Shown: positions 7,883 through 15,424, numbered from the stretch's first letter. The stretch is 64,000 bases of DNA from Luteibacter jiangsuensis (GCF_011742555.1 NZ_JAAQQR010000003.1:1-64000), one strand, 5' to 3'. Translations and numbers: made by a program. Notes: generated by a model not told the origin, from the letters alone.

Positions 7883-8737
7883 TTAAGAGGTCGTCGGGGC
7901 GGCGCCCGGGGCCGCCTGTGCTGCGTCGTCGGGACCGGCCGCGTCCGCTGTTTCGGCACCGGTGCCGCCGCTCATCGCCCGCTCGCGACGGATGATCTCG
8001 CCGGCCAGGCCAATGTAGGCGATGGCGCCGCGCGAGCCGCGGTCGTACAGGTGGATCGGCTGTCCGTGGCTGGGCGCCTCGGCCAGACGCACGTTGCGCG
8101 GAATGATCGACCGCAGCACCTTTTCGCCGAAATGCTGGGTCAGCTGGGCCGAGACCTCGTTGCCGAGGTTGTTGCGCACGTCGTACATGGTGCGGAGCAG
8201 GCCTTCCACTTCCAGCCGCGGGTTCAGGCGCTGGCGCACGGCCTCGATGGTGTCGAGCAGGCTCGACAGGCCCTCCAGCGCGAAGTATTCGCACTGGACG
8301 GGGATCAGCACGCCGTCGGCTGCCGTCAGGGCATTGAGGGTGAGCAGGTGCAGCGAGGGGGGGCAGTCGATCAGGATGGTGTCGTAGCGGTCGGCCACCT
8401 TCGCCAGCTGTTCCTTCAGACGCTGCTCACGGGCCAGGCCGTCCATCAGCTTCAGTTCCGCTGCGGTGAGGTCGCCGTTGCCCGGCAGGAGGTCGAACCC
8501 TGCTTCCGTCCGCACCAGCACGTCGGCGATCTGCGCTTCGTCGAGCAGCACCTCGCAGCCATTCGGCTTGGCCTCGTGCTTGTCCACGCCGGAGGCCATG
8601 GTGGCATTGCCCTGCGGATCGAAGTCGACGAGCAGCACCTTCCGCTTCGCGGCGGCCAGGGCCGCGGCAAGGTTCACGGAGGTGGTGGTCTTGCCGACGC
8701 CGCCCTTCTGGTTGGCGACTGCGATGATGCGGGCCAT
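7883..8737 (-). CDS. parA: Chromosome-partitioning ATPase ParA (Soj family)
   Basis: 284 aa. The deviant Walker A is at residues 10-18 (QKGGVGKTT). DFDPQGNATMASG and TILIDCPPS provide Walker A' and B, typical of MinD/ParA ATPases that dimerise on ATP and bind DNA nonspecifically. The tail after about residue 260 is an Ala/Gly/Pro-rich extension. It is the first gene of the parAB unit. In most gammaproteobacteria it follows rsmG directly; here a 2.6-kb permease pair lies between them on the other strand. Confidence 0.97.
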   Translation of the reverse strand: MARIIAVANQKGGVGKTTTSVNLAAALAAAKRKVLLVDFDPQGNATMASGVDKHEAKPNGCEVLLDEAQIADVLVRTEAGFDLLPGNGDLTAAELKLMDGLAREQRLKEQLAKVADRYDTILIDCPPSLHLLTLNALTAADGVLIPVQCEYFALEGLSSLLDTIEAVRQRLNPRLEVEGLLRTMYDVRNNLGNEVSAQLTQHFGEKVLRSIIPRNVRLAEAPSHGQPIHLYDRGSRGAIAYIGLAGEIIRRERAMSGGTGAETADAAGPDDAAQAAPGAAPTTS

Positions 8738-8881
8738 GGGGTATCGGTAGCTGCCGTGCGCGGAAAGGGCGCTAGGTTAGCATCGACGGGGCGCCGCGCC
8801 CTAGGCGAGCGCCGGCTACCGCCCGACAAGGTGGCGTCGTCCGTGGCGAGGTAGGGGATGTCCGGGTCTCGTCCGTGTCCG

Positions 8882-8895
8882 GTGTCCGCGGACAC
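8882..8895. promoter_or_regulatory. Perfect 14-bp palindrome, candidate upstream activator site
   Basis: GTGTCCGCGGACAC is fully self-complementary. It lies 67 bp upstream of the sigma54 -24 element. An NtrC-type activator normally binds a dyad roughly 100 bp upstream of such a promoter, so this is a natural enhancer candidate. The same GGACAC/GTGTCC half-sites recur in the second palindrome at 8989. Confidence 0.6.
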
Positions 8896-8961
8896 GCTTC
8901 TCGTCCGACGGCCGTGGGCCAAGTGCTGCGCCAGCGGGGGCTTTCCCGGGTTTGCCGCGCA

Positions 8962-8977
8962 TGGCACGACACTTGCT
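8962..8977 (+). promoter_or_regulatory. Sigma54 (RpoN) promoter for the permease pair
   Basis: TGGCACGACACTTGCT matches the consensus TGGCACG-N4-TTGCW at every conserved base, with the -24 GG and -12 GC at the right spacing. Transcription would start near 8988-8990, about 28 bp before the first permease ATG at 9017. It is the only sigma54-type site of this quality I noticed in the window. Confidence 0.8.
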
Positions 8978-8988
8978 CCGCAGCCTGG

Positions 8989-9004
8989 GCGGACACGTGT
9001 CCGC
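8989..9004. promoter_or_regulatory. Perfect 16-bp palindrome at the predicted transcription start
   Basis: GCGGACACGTGTCCGC is fully self-complementary and shares half-sites with the palindrome at 8882, centre to centre 108 bp. It overlaps the predicted +1 of the sigma54 promoter, a position suited to repression or to a second activator site. Confidence 0.55.
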
Positions 9005-9016
9005 GAGGGGACTCTC

Positions 9017-10336
9017 ATGCTTGGTTACTACGTTGAACTGGCTTTGCGCAGTCTGAAGCGCAGTCGGGGCCTGACGGCACTCATGGTTCTGGCGATCGGC
9101 TTCGGCGTGGCCGCATCCATGACCACCTACTCCGTGTTTCGCGCGGTGTCGGGGGATCCCATCCCCTGGAAATCGTCGCGGCTGTTCGTTCCACAGCTCG
9201 ATGCATGGGGGCCGAGCACCTTCGGTAACCCCAACAACGAACCGGTGGACGCGCTGACTTACACCGATGCCATGGCCTTCGTGCGCGATCACCGGGCAAA
9301 GCTGCAGTCGGCGATCTACGTCATCTATCCCTCGGTCGTGCCGTCCCGGCCTGGCGAACATCCGTTCAATGTGGGTGGCCACGCGGTCTACGCCGAGTTC
9401 TTTCCCATGGTGGAAGCGCCGTTCAAGTTCGGCGGCGCCTGGAGCGACGACGACGACCGGCAACGCTCCGCCGTGGCGGTGATCGGCAGCAAGTTGAACC
9501 AGAAACTGTTCGGCGGCGAGAACAGTGTGGGCAGGTCGATCGATGTCGACGGCAAGAGCTATCGCGTGGTCGGCGTGCTGGACAACTGGAACCCGCAACC
9601 TCGCTTCTACGACATACAGAACACCGGCGGATTCTCCGTTGCGCCCGACGAACTCTTCCTGCCCTTCACGCGCGCCATCGAATCGGGCGTGGCGAACGAC
9701 GGCAACACCAACTGCGCCAAGCCTCCGAAAGAGCCCGGCTTCGTCGGGCTGCAACGTTCGTCCTGCGTGTGGGTGGGCTACATGGCGCAACTGGACGATG
9801 CCACGGCCGTCGCCGCATACCGCAGTTACCTCGAGAACTATGCGCGCGAGCAGCAGAAAGCGGGGCGGTTCAATTGGGCGCCGAACTACCGCCTGCGCGA
9901 TATTCCCGCCTGGTTGGAGAGCCAGCAGGTAGTGCCGTCGGACACCAAGGTGTCGCTGCTGGTGGCGCTCGGCCTGCTGGTCGTGTGCCTGGTCAACACC
10001 TCCGGCCTCTTGCTGGCGAAGTTCCTGCGCCGAAGCGGAGAGATCGTGGTGCGGCGCGCCTTGGGCGCCGCACGCTTCGCCATCTATGCCCAGTTCCTCA
10101 CAGAAGCCGGACTGATCGGACTGGCCGGCGGGGTTCTGGGCCTCGCGCTTACCGGCGTGGGCACCCTGGGCGTGGGGCTCGTGCTGCCGAGAGATATCGC
10201 CGAACTGGCGAAGGTGGATCTTCCATTGTTGCTGATGACACTCGCGATGGCTGTCGGCTCCACCCTGGTGGCGGGCATCTACCCGACGTTCCGAGCCGCG
10301 CGCCTGCAGCCGGCCCTGCAGCTGAAGTCGAACTGA
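9017..10336 (+). CDS. MacB/FtsX-type ABC transporter permease, first of a pair
   Basis: 439 aa from the ATG at 9017, chosen because the protein then begins MLGYYVELALRSLKRSRGL, the usual amphipathic start of MacB permeases. TM1 is at about 18-42 and a large periplasmic MacB_PCD-like domain at about 45-300. Three C-terminal helices carry the FtsX core (SLLVALGLLVVCLVNTSGLL, GARRALG-like VVRRALGAARFA). These are type VII (mechanotransmission) ABC permeases, which act in peptide, lipoprotein or antibiotic export, normally with an ATPase and a periplasmic adaptor. Neither partner is nearby. It lies on the opposite strand to parA and rsmG. Confidence 0.88.
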   Translation: MLGYYVELALRSLKRSRGLTALMVLAIGFGVAASMTTYSVFRAVSGDPIPWKSSRLFVPQLDAWGPSTFGNPNNEPVDALTYTDAMAFVRDHRAKLQSAIYVIYPSVVPSRPGEHPFNVGGHAVYAEFFPMVEAPFKFGGAWSDDDDRQRSAVAVIGSKLNQKLFGGENSVGRSIDVDGKSYRVVGVLDNWNPQPRFYDIQNTGGFSVAPDELFLPFTRAIESGVANDGNTNCAKPPKEPGFVGLQRSSCVWVGYMAQLDDATAVAAYRSYLENYAREQQKAGRFNWAPNYRLRDIPAWLESQQVVPSDTKVSLLVALGLLVVCLVNTSGLLLAKFLRRSGEIVVRRALGAARFAIYAQFLTEAGLIGLAGGVLGLALTGVGTLGVGLVLPRDIAELAKVDLPLLLMTLAMAVGSTLVAGIYPTFRAARLQPALQLKSN

Positions 10337-10346
10337 GGACAAAGGC

Positions 10347-11606
10347 ATGACTCTTCATCCCATACTCGCGGCGCTGCGCAAGCACAAGGCGGGCGTCACG
10401 CTGATCGCATTGCAGATCGCCTTGACCCTGGCCATCGTCTGCAATGCCCTTTTCATCATCGGCCAGCGGTTCGCCAGCATCAACCAGGCCACCGGTCTGG
10501 ACGAAAGCGATCTGGTGCTCGTGTCACAGCAATGGGTCGGCGCGCCCAACCCCGACCTGCCCGAAGGCGTCGAAAAACTGGACGCCATGTTTAAAGAGGA
10601 TCTGACAGCCCTGCGAAACATGCCGGATGTGCAAGCCGTAACGTCCACCAATTCCTTGCCGCTATTTACCTCGTCGCGGGCCGGTTCCGTCGGTATCAAC
10701 CCTGGCGACGGTTCTTACGACGGGACCAGCCCGGGCACCACGCGCACCAGCTATTTCTTCTTCGACGAGCAGGGAATCGCCGCGCTCGGACTGAAACTGG
10801 TGGCCGGGCGCTACTTCGACGCCGGCGAAGTGCAACATTACTCCCTGCGCGAGGATCGCCCGCCGGCAGTGATCGTGATCACCAAGGCCATCGCGGACAA
10901 ACTGTTTCCGGGCAAGGACGCGGTGGGGCAGGTCCTGTACGTCGACGGCACCGCCAAGCCGTCGAGGGTGATCGGCGTCGTCGACCGCCTGCAGGGCGCC
11001 GTGTGGGCAAAGACGTTCGCATGGAATGTCGTGGTGATACCCGCGCGCCAGAACGGCAACTTCTCCCGTTATGCCGTGCGCGCAAAGCCGGGACGGAGGG
11101 ATGCGGTCATGAAGGCCATACCGTCATTGCTCTACGGCATCAATCCCATGCGGGTGCTCGACGAGCAGACGGCGGTGATGTCGTTCGAGCAGATCCGCAA
11201 GAATGCCTACCGGGGCGATGTAGGCATGGCCATCCTGATGGGATCGGTGTCCATCATCCTGATCGGCGTGACCGCCGCGGGCATCGTTGGTCTCACCAGC
11301 TTCTGGGTGGGCCAGCGGCGCAAGCAGATCGGCATCCGGCGTGCCTTGGGTGCAAGGAAGGTCGACATCCTGCGCTACTTCCAACTGGAGAACCTCGCCA
11401 TCGCGAGCGGAGGCGCCACGGCGGGCATCGTGCTGGCGGTTGCCCTCAACTTCTGGCTCATGCGGGACTTCGGGATGGACCGCATTCCGGTGCCATGGGT
11501 GCTGTTGGGCGTGGCGACGGTGCTGATGCTGGGCCAGTTCGCCGTGTTCGTTCCGGCTCGGCGTGCTTCCACGGTGCCGCCAGTGGTCGCGACGCGAACG
11601 ATCTGA
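10347..11606 (+). CDS. MacB/FtsX-type ABC transporter permease, second of a pair
   Basis: 419 aa, starting 10 bp after the first permease. It has the same plan: TM1 at about residues 15-37 (VTLIALQIALTLAIVCNALF), a periplasmic domain to about 285, and an FtsX core of three helices with GQRRKQIGIRRALGARKVDI. The pair would form a heterodimer in the inner membrane; the ATPase must come from elsewhere. The gene ends 6 bp from the stop of rsmG, which is convergent, and no terminator hairpin separates them. Both permeases should follow the sigma54 promoter at 8962. Confidence 0.88.
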   Translation: MTLHPILAALRKHKAGVTLIALQIALTLAIVCNALFIIGQRFASINQATGLDESDLVLVSQQWVGAPNPDLPEGVEKLDAMFKEDLTALRNMPDVQAVTSTNSLPLFTSSRAGSVGINPGDGSYDGTSPGTTRTSYFFFDEQGIAALGLKLVAGRYFDAGEVQHYSLREDRPPAVIVITKAIADKLFPGKDAVGQVLYVDGTAKPSRVIGVVDRLQGAVWAKTFAWNVVVIPARQNGNFSRYAVRAKPGRRDAVMKAIPSLLYGINPMRVLDEQTAVMSFEQIRKNAYRGDVGMAILMGSVSIILIGVTAAGIVGLTSFWVGQRRKQIGIRRALGARKVDILRYFQLENLAIASGGATAGIVLAVALNFWLMRDFGMDRIPVPWVLLGVATVLMLGQFAVFVPARRASTVPPVVATRTI

Positions 11607-11612
11607 GGTAAT

Positions 11613-12242
11613 TCAGGCCCGGCGGATGACCACCAGGTGCCGCTCGCCTTCCACGCCCGGCACGGTCAGGGCGTGGATCGCTTCCACGCGAAAACCTTCC
11701 GGCACGCCGTCCAGTTCCTCGGCCGGGTGCCTGCCCTTCATGGCCAGCCAGACGCCGTTGGGCGCCAGCAGGTGCCCGCCCCAGCCGAGCATGTCGGCAA
11801 GCGAGGCGAAGGCGCGCGCGGTGACGCACTCGAACGTGCCTTCCACGTCTTCCACTCGGCTTTGCAGGGCGCGAGCATTGGCAAGCTTCAGCGAGCGGAT
11901 GGCCTCGCGCAGGAAGCGCACCTTCTTGCCGTTGGAATCGACCATGAGCACTTCACGCGCCGGTTCGGCGATGGCGAGCGGGATACCGGGAAGCCCCGGG
12001 CCGGTGCCGAGATCGGCCAGGGAACGTCCGTGCACGTAGGGAAGGATGGCCAGCGAATCGAGCAGGTGTCGCGCCACCATTTCGCGGTCGTCGCGAATCG
12101 CGGTGAGGTTGTAGGCCGAGTTCCAGCGCTCGAGCAGTTCGCGATAGTCGAGCAGTCGCTCCACGGCGCCGTCGGGTAGCGACGCACCGAGGGTGGCGAT
12201 GCCATGTTCGAGCTGGGTTTGCAGGGCTTCGCGCGCGGTCAT
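11613..12242 (-). CDS. rsmG: 16S rRNA (guanine-527-N7) methyltransferase RsmG
   Basis: 209 aa, the usual length. SAM-binding motif I is LADLGTGPGLPGIPLAIAEP; RERWNSAYNLT-like ELLERWNSAYNLTAIRD precedes it, and a YHARFA-like CVTARAFASLADML follows. RsmG methylates G527 in the 530 loop of 16S rRNA; its loss gives low-level streptomycin resistance. It normally sits upstream of parA (the gidB-parA-parB order). Here the order survives on the minus strand but with the permease pair inserted. Confidence 0.96.
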   Translation of the reverse strand: MTAREALQTQLEHGIATLGASLPDGAVERLLDYRELLERWNSAYNLTAIRDDREMVARHLLDSLAILPYVHGRSLADLGTGPGLPGIPLAIAEPAREVLMVDSNGKKVRFLREAIRSLKLANARALQSRVEDVEGTFECVTARAFASLADMLGWGGHLLAPNGVWLAMKGRHPAEELDGVPEGFRVEAIHALTVPGVEGERHLVVIRRA

Positions 12243-12324
12243 GCGACTTCGCTGTATCGGAGGGGACGGAGAGTATGAGCGGCGCCCCGCCGCACCGCCA
12301 GCGCCGATACCGACACATGGCTAC

Positions 12325-12362
12325 GACGCAAAATACGCCATTGGCCAGTCGGCCAATGGCGT
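12325..12362 (-). terminator. Rho-independent terminator for the SPFH gene
   Basis: A 12-bp perfect stem (12335-12346 with 12351-12362, ACGCCATTGGCC paired to GGCCAATGGCGT) has a 4-base loop. On the minus strand it is followed by TATTTTGCG. It sits 20 bp past the stop of the SPFH-like gene. Confidence 0.7.
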
Positions 12363-12381
12363 TGTTCGAGCGTCGAACGAA

Positions 12382-12816
12382 TCAGGCGGCGTCGAGTTCG
12401 ACGCGGGTGACGAGCATGCCGCGGGCGCGGAGCGAACCGTTCACGGCGTGCTTGAGCTGCGTACCCACGGCGCGGCGGTCGGCCGCGTGGGCGGTGGCCG
12501 TGTCGCGCAAGGCGGCGACGACGTTGGTGCGGATGAGTTCCGGCGCCTCGTCGATGACCTCGTCGGCCACTTCGGGCTCCAGCACCTGCCAGTAGACGGT
12601 GCCACCCTCGAAACGCAGCACCTGCCCGCCGAGATCGATCTTGTGTGCCACGCGGTCGATGACCGGGAGCACGACATGGGTGCCGGCGGTAAGGAGGGCG
12701 GGAGCGCGACCCAGGCGGCGAACCGAGTAGACCTGACCCTCCGGAATGCGCCGGACCGAGATCGCCGCAAGGGCGAAGGCAACGAGGGTCGTGGCGATGA
12801 GGGCGGTCGTCAACAT
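12382..12816 (-). CDS. Short SPFH/band-7 (stomatin-like) domain protein
   Basis: 144 aa. An N-terminal membrane anchor (residues 1-20) is followed by the beginning of an SPFH domain: SVRRIPEGQVYSVRRLGRAP, then PVIDRVAHKIDLGGQVLRFE. This is the usual stomatin opening (the V-x-EGE/FG motif and the 'P-F-I-D' strand). Full SPFH proteins exceed 250 residues, with a long coiled coil and a C-terminal oligomerisation region. This one stops at about the end of the first SPFH half (RARGMLVTRVELDAA). It has its own terminator and an AT-rich upstream region, so it may be a functional minimal protein and not a decayed one. Confidence 0.65.
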   Translation of the reverse strand: MLTTALIATTLVAFALAAISVRRIPEGQVYSVRRLGRAPALLTAGTHVVLPVIDRVAHKIDLGGQVLRFEGGTVYWQVLEPEVADEVIDEAPELIRTNVVAALRDTATAHAADRRAVGTQLKHAVNGSLRARGMLVTRVELDAA

Positions 12817-13021
12817 GGCTGCTACATCAATGGGTTATCGGCTTTTCCTGTCGCATCGCGCAACGAGATGTTGCAGAACGATGAATCGATGGGGTGTTAA
12901 TCCTAATTTAACGGCATGGGTTAACGCAAGTTTTACCCGGCACCGTTATTCAGTTAACGGCCGGGTTGGTCACGACTTGAGCAGCAGGCCGGCACCGTCG
13001 GTTTGACCGGCCGGACTCAAA
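12817..13021. other. AT-rich divergent regulatory region
   Basis: About 200 bp without a gene, between the SPFH gene and the iron operon. It is clearly richer in A+T than its surroundings and has several TTAAC/GTTAA motifs (near 12896, 12905 and 12930). These look like promoter elements for both flanking units, but no single promoter can be fixed. Confidence 0.4.
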
Positions 13022-13036
13022 TGATAATAATTATCA
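13022..13036 (+). promoter_or_regulatory. Fur box
   Basis: TGATAATAATTATCA is a perfect 7-1-7 inverted repeat and matches the Fur core consensus TGATAATNATTATCA at every position. It ends 26 bp before the ATG of the first gene of the operon, so Fur-Fe2+ would block transcription or initiation when iron is plentiful. Confidence 0.88.
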
Positions 13037-13062
13037 ATCAGTCAACGACCCGGCTTTCGCCC

Positions 13063-13332
13063 ATGGATATCCTCGGCTGCGTGGCGGCCCTCGCCGCCAT
13101 GGCTCTCGCCTACCTTTCCGCCCGCAACCAGCGGCTCCTGACGCGAGCGCTCGGCCGTCCGGCGAGGTTCGCCGCTGGAGCACTCGCGGTTCTGGCGTTG
13201 GCCCTGTGGATCGCCGGCGAGACCTCGCTTCCCGGGGTCTTCGCGACGCTGACCGCCTTGATGCTCGGCGCTGTGGCCTTGCCCTACCTCACGTGGTTCT
13301 TGCGTCCCGCCACCGAACGGAAGCCGCGCTGA
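13063..13332 (+). CDS. Small membrane protein, DUF3325-like, of an iron operon
   Basis: 89 aa from the ATG at 13063; a longer reading upstream would be translated through the Fur box. Three hydrophobic segments cover about residues 2-20, 36-53 and 60-78. Size, topology and position match DUF3325 proteins, which travel with DUF3649 and PepSY-domain proteins in siderophore and iron-acquisition operons. No biochemical role is established for the family. Its stop overlaps the next start by one base (TGATG). Confidence 0.65.
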   Translation: MDILGCVAALAAMALAYLSARNQRLLTRALGRPARFAAGALAVLALALWIAGETSLPGVFATLTALMLGAVALPYLTWFLRPATERKPR

Positions 13333-13592
13333 TGCTCGCCAAGACCTTCGCCGGCGTGCTACTGGGCCTGCCGCTGTCCATGGCACTGGTGTCCCTCGCC
13401 ATCTGGCTCTGGCCGCACAGCGAATCGGTCGTCATCCCGATGCTCGTCCTTTTCTTCCCCGTGTGGATCGGCATCATGGCTGCCACCTTTCTCTTCCGTA
13501 GCGGCCCCCGCGCATGGGCATGGCTCGCGGCGGCCAACGCCGGCGCGTTCGCCGCGCTCTTCCTCGCCAAGCACATGCTGCCCGGGCTCTGA
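13332..13592 (+). CDS. Small membrane protein, DUF3649-like, of an iron operon
   Basis: 86 aa, two or three membrane helices: residues 5-27, 33-52 (VVIPMLVLFFPVWIGIMAAT) and 60-80. Length, topology and location between a DUF3325-like and a PepSY gene fit DUF3649, often annotated as an iron-uptake accessory protein. The start overlaps the preceding stop and its own stop is 2 bp from the next ATG, so the three genes form one tightly packed transcript under the Fur box. Confidence 0.65.
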   Translation: MLAKTFAGVLLGLPLSMALVSLAIWLWPHSESVVIPMLVLFFPVWIGIMAATFLFRSGPRAWAWLAAANAGAFAALFLAKHMLPGL

Positions 13593-13594
13593 CG

Positions 13595-15193
13595 ATGAAA
13601 GCTTCCACGATCCGAACGTTCACCACGGTGCACACCTGGGCCGGCCTGCTCGCCGGTTTCGCCCTTTTCATCGCCTTCTATGCGGGCGCGTTGACCATGT
13701 TCCACGAGGAGATCGATGCCTGGGCGCTTCCGCAGGCGACGATGGCCCGTGCCGACACCATGGACCGCGCGCATGCGATGCTCGACGACATCGTGGCGAA
13801 ACACCCCGCCGCGCGCGACCAGGTGGGCGTGACCTTTCCCGCGGACCATCCCTCGCACGAGGTGGCCGCGTACTGGATGGAGAAGGACGGCTCGTGGAAG
13901 ACGCAGTCGCTGGACGAGGCGGCGCCGCGCGACTCCGAAGATCACGAGCATGGCCTCGCGGACTTCATCTACGAACTGCATTACGACCTGGGCATTCCCA
14001 CCGTCGGCATCTACCTCATGGGTGTCGTCAGCATCATCTACGGGCTGGCGCTGCTGACCGGCCTGCTGATCCACCTGCCGAACCTCGTGCGCGAACTGTT
14101 TGCGCTGCGACCCGGTCACAACCTCAAGCGACTGTGGCAGGACGCGCACAACGTCATCGGCATCCTCAGCCTGCCCTTCCACATCATTTTCGCCATCACC
14201 GGCGCACTGCTGTGCCTGACGCTGGTGACCCTCGTCGCGTTCAACACGGTGGCGTTCGACGGCAAGCTGATGGGCGCGTTCGAGCGGATGACCAGCTCCC
14301 TGCCCGAAACAAAGGACAAGGGCGGGAGCGCGGTGATGCTCTCGCCCGCCGAACTGGGCGCGCGCGCCCGGCAGGCGGCACTCGCGGCAGGCGCCGCGAC
14401 ATTCGATCCCGACTACATGCGCTATGTGCATTACGGCCGGCAGGGCGCCACGGCCGAAGTGCGCGGCACCTCGAAGAAGACGCTCGGCGAATACGGCTCG
14501 GTGTCGCTCGACGCCGTGGACGGCCGCGTGCTGAACATGCAACTCAGCGGTAAGCGGGATGCGAACCACGCCACGTACTCGGCCATCTTCGGACTGCACT
14601 TCGGTACCTTCGGCAACCTCTCCCTTCGCTGGCTCTACTTCCTCCTGGGCTTGGCCGGCGCTTTCCTCTTCTATTCGGGCAACCTCCTGTACATCGAAAG
14701 CCGGCGCAAACGCCGGCAGGCCGACCAGCCGTTGAAGGTGCGCGCCATGGCCACGGCCACGGTGGGCGTCTGCATCGGCGCGTGCTTCGCGATATCCATG
14801 ACCTTCCTCGGCAACCTGCTGCTGCCCCTGTGGGGCGCGTCGCCCACCGCGATCGTGCAGCCGGTCTGCTTCGCCAGCTTCGCCGCCGCGATTCTCTGGA
14901 CCTTCTGGCGGCGGCCGGCCCGGGCGGCCGTGGATTTGCTCTGGGCGACGGCGGCCGTGAGCATCGCTGTCGGGTTGCTCGATGTGGTGATCCATAGCGA
15001 TCGCCTGGTGCGCACGGTCGGCGAGGGCGACTACGCGGCGCTGGGTGTCGATCTGGTCGCCATTGCCATGGGAGCGGGCTTTGCGTGGCTCGGCATTGCC
15101 ACCCGCAAGCGAACGGTGGAGGGCGACCCTTGCAGTGTGTGGTCGTCGCGGCGCGGGCAAAAGCCGGCCGTGCCTGAGTTACAGGAAGTCTAA
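13595..15193 (+). CDS. PepSY-associated membrane protein (PiuB-like), iron uptake
   Basis: 532 aa from the ATG at 13595, placed directly after the DUF3649-like stop. The first helix has the PepSY_TM signature TVHTWAGLLAGFALFIAFYA followed by FHEEIDAW. About seven membrane helices and one large periplasmic PepSY-containing loop follow (roughly 45-140 and 215-350). Relatives such as PiuB and FegB are linked to ferric-siderophore reduction or handling at the inner membrane. It is the last gene of the Fur-box operon. No TonB-dependent siderophore receptor is adjacent, although such operons commonly carry one. Confidence 0.85.
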   Translation: MKASTIRTFTTVHTWAGLLAGFALFIAFYAGALTMFHEEIDAWALPQATMARADTMDRAHAMLDDIVAKHPAARDQVGVTFPADHPSHEVAAYWMEKDGSWKTQSLDEAAPRDSEDHEHGLADFIYELHYDLGIPTVGIYLMGVVSIIYGLALLTGLLIHLPNLVRELFALRPGHNLKRLWQDAHNVIGILSLPFHIIFAITGALLCLTLVTLVAFNTVAFDGKLMGAFERMTSSLPETKDKGGSAVMLSPAELGARARQAALAAGAATFDPDYMRYVHYGRQGATAEVRGTSKKTLGEYGSVSLDAVDGRVLNMQLSGKRDANHATYSAIFGLHFGTFGNLSLRWLYFLLGLAGAFLFYSGNLLYIESRRKRRQADQPLKVRAMATATVGVCIGACFAISMTFLGNLLLPLWGASPTAIVQPVCFASFAAAILWTFWRRPARAAVDLLWATAAVSIAVGLLDVVIHSDRLVRTVGEGDYAALGVDLVAIAMGAGFAWLGIATRKRTVEGDPCSVWSSRRGQKPAVPELQEV

Positions 15194-15207
15194 GAACTTC
15201 CCCAGAT

Positions 15208-15391
15208 GTAACGCGCGTTACGTAGTTCTATGCATGACAGGTATTTAGCTGGGTGAACGTTTCGTGTGCGTTCACTGCGGCGGCGCAGCAATTTGCCGAA
15301 TACCACTCATCGGCCTGATAAAACACGAATTTTTAACTCACGCTGCAGAGTGGTATTGCGACTGCCTGGCGATCTTGCGGCGGCGCAGCAA
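15208..15391. other. Palindrome-rich intergenic region (15194-15486) before the LacI gene
   Basis: The gap holds no gene but much structure. There is a perfect 14-bp palindrome GTAACGCGCGTTAC (15208-15221), a 7-bp hairpin GTGAACG/CGTTCAC (15253-15275) and a 10-bp inverted repeat AATACCACTC/GAGTGGTATT (15299-15308 with 15348-15357). A 16-bp direct repeat TGCGGCGGCGCAGCAA occurs at 15276 and 15376, exactly 100 bp apart, bracketing the inverted repeat. Confidence 0.6.
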
Positions 15392-15424
15392 CCGGTTGTT
15401 TTTGCACGCTTTACAAGCTCGTGT

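Noticed and set aside
6995-8737. parS site near parAB
   Set aside because: Looked for TGTTTCACGTGAAACA and close variants in and around the operon and in the spacers; none seen, so no site is reported.
12817-13062. Replication origin
   Set aside because: The stretch is AT-rich, but no cluster of TTATCCACA-type DnaA boxes and no dnaA or dnaN is present; it is better explained as a promoter region.
13289-15160. A 623-codon open frame on the minus strand opposite the PepSY gene
   Set aside because: Shadow of high-GC coding DNA: His/Arg/Gln-rich, no domain, no start context, while the plus-strand frame has clear membrane helices and PepSY motifs. Many similar antisense frames in the window were rejected for the same reason.
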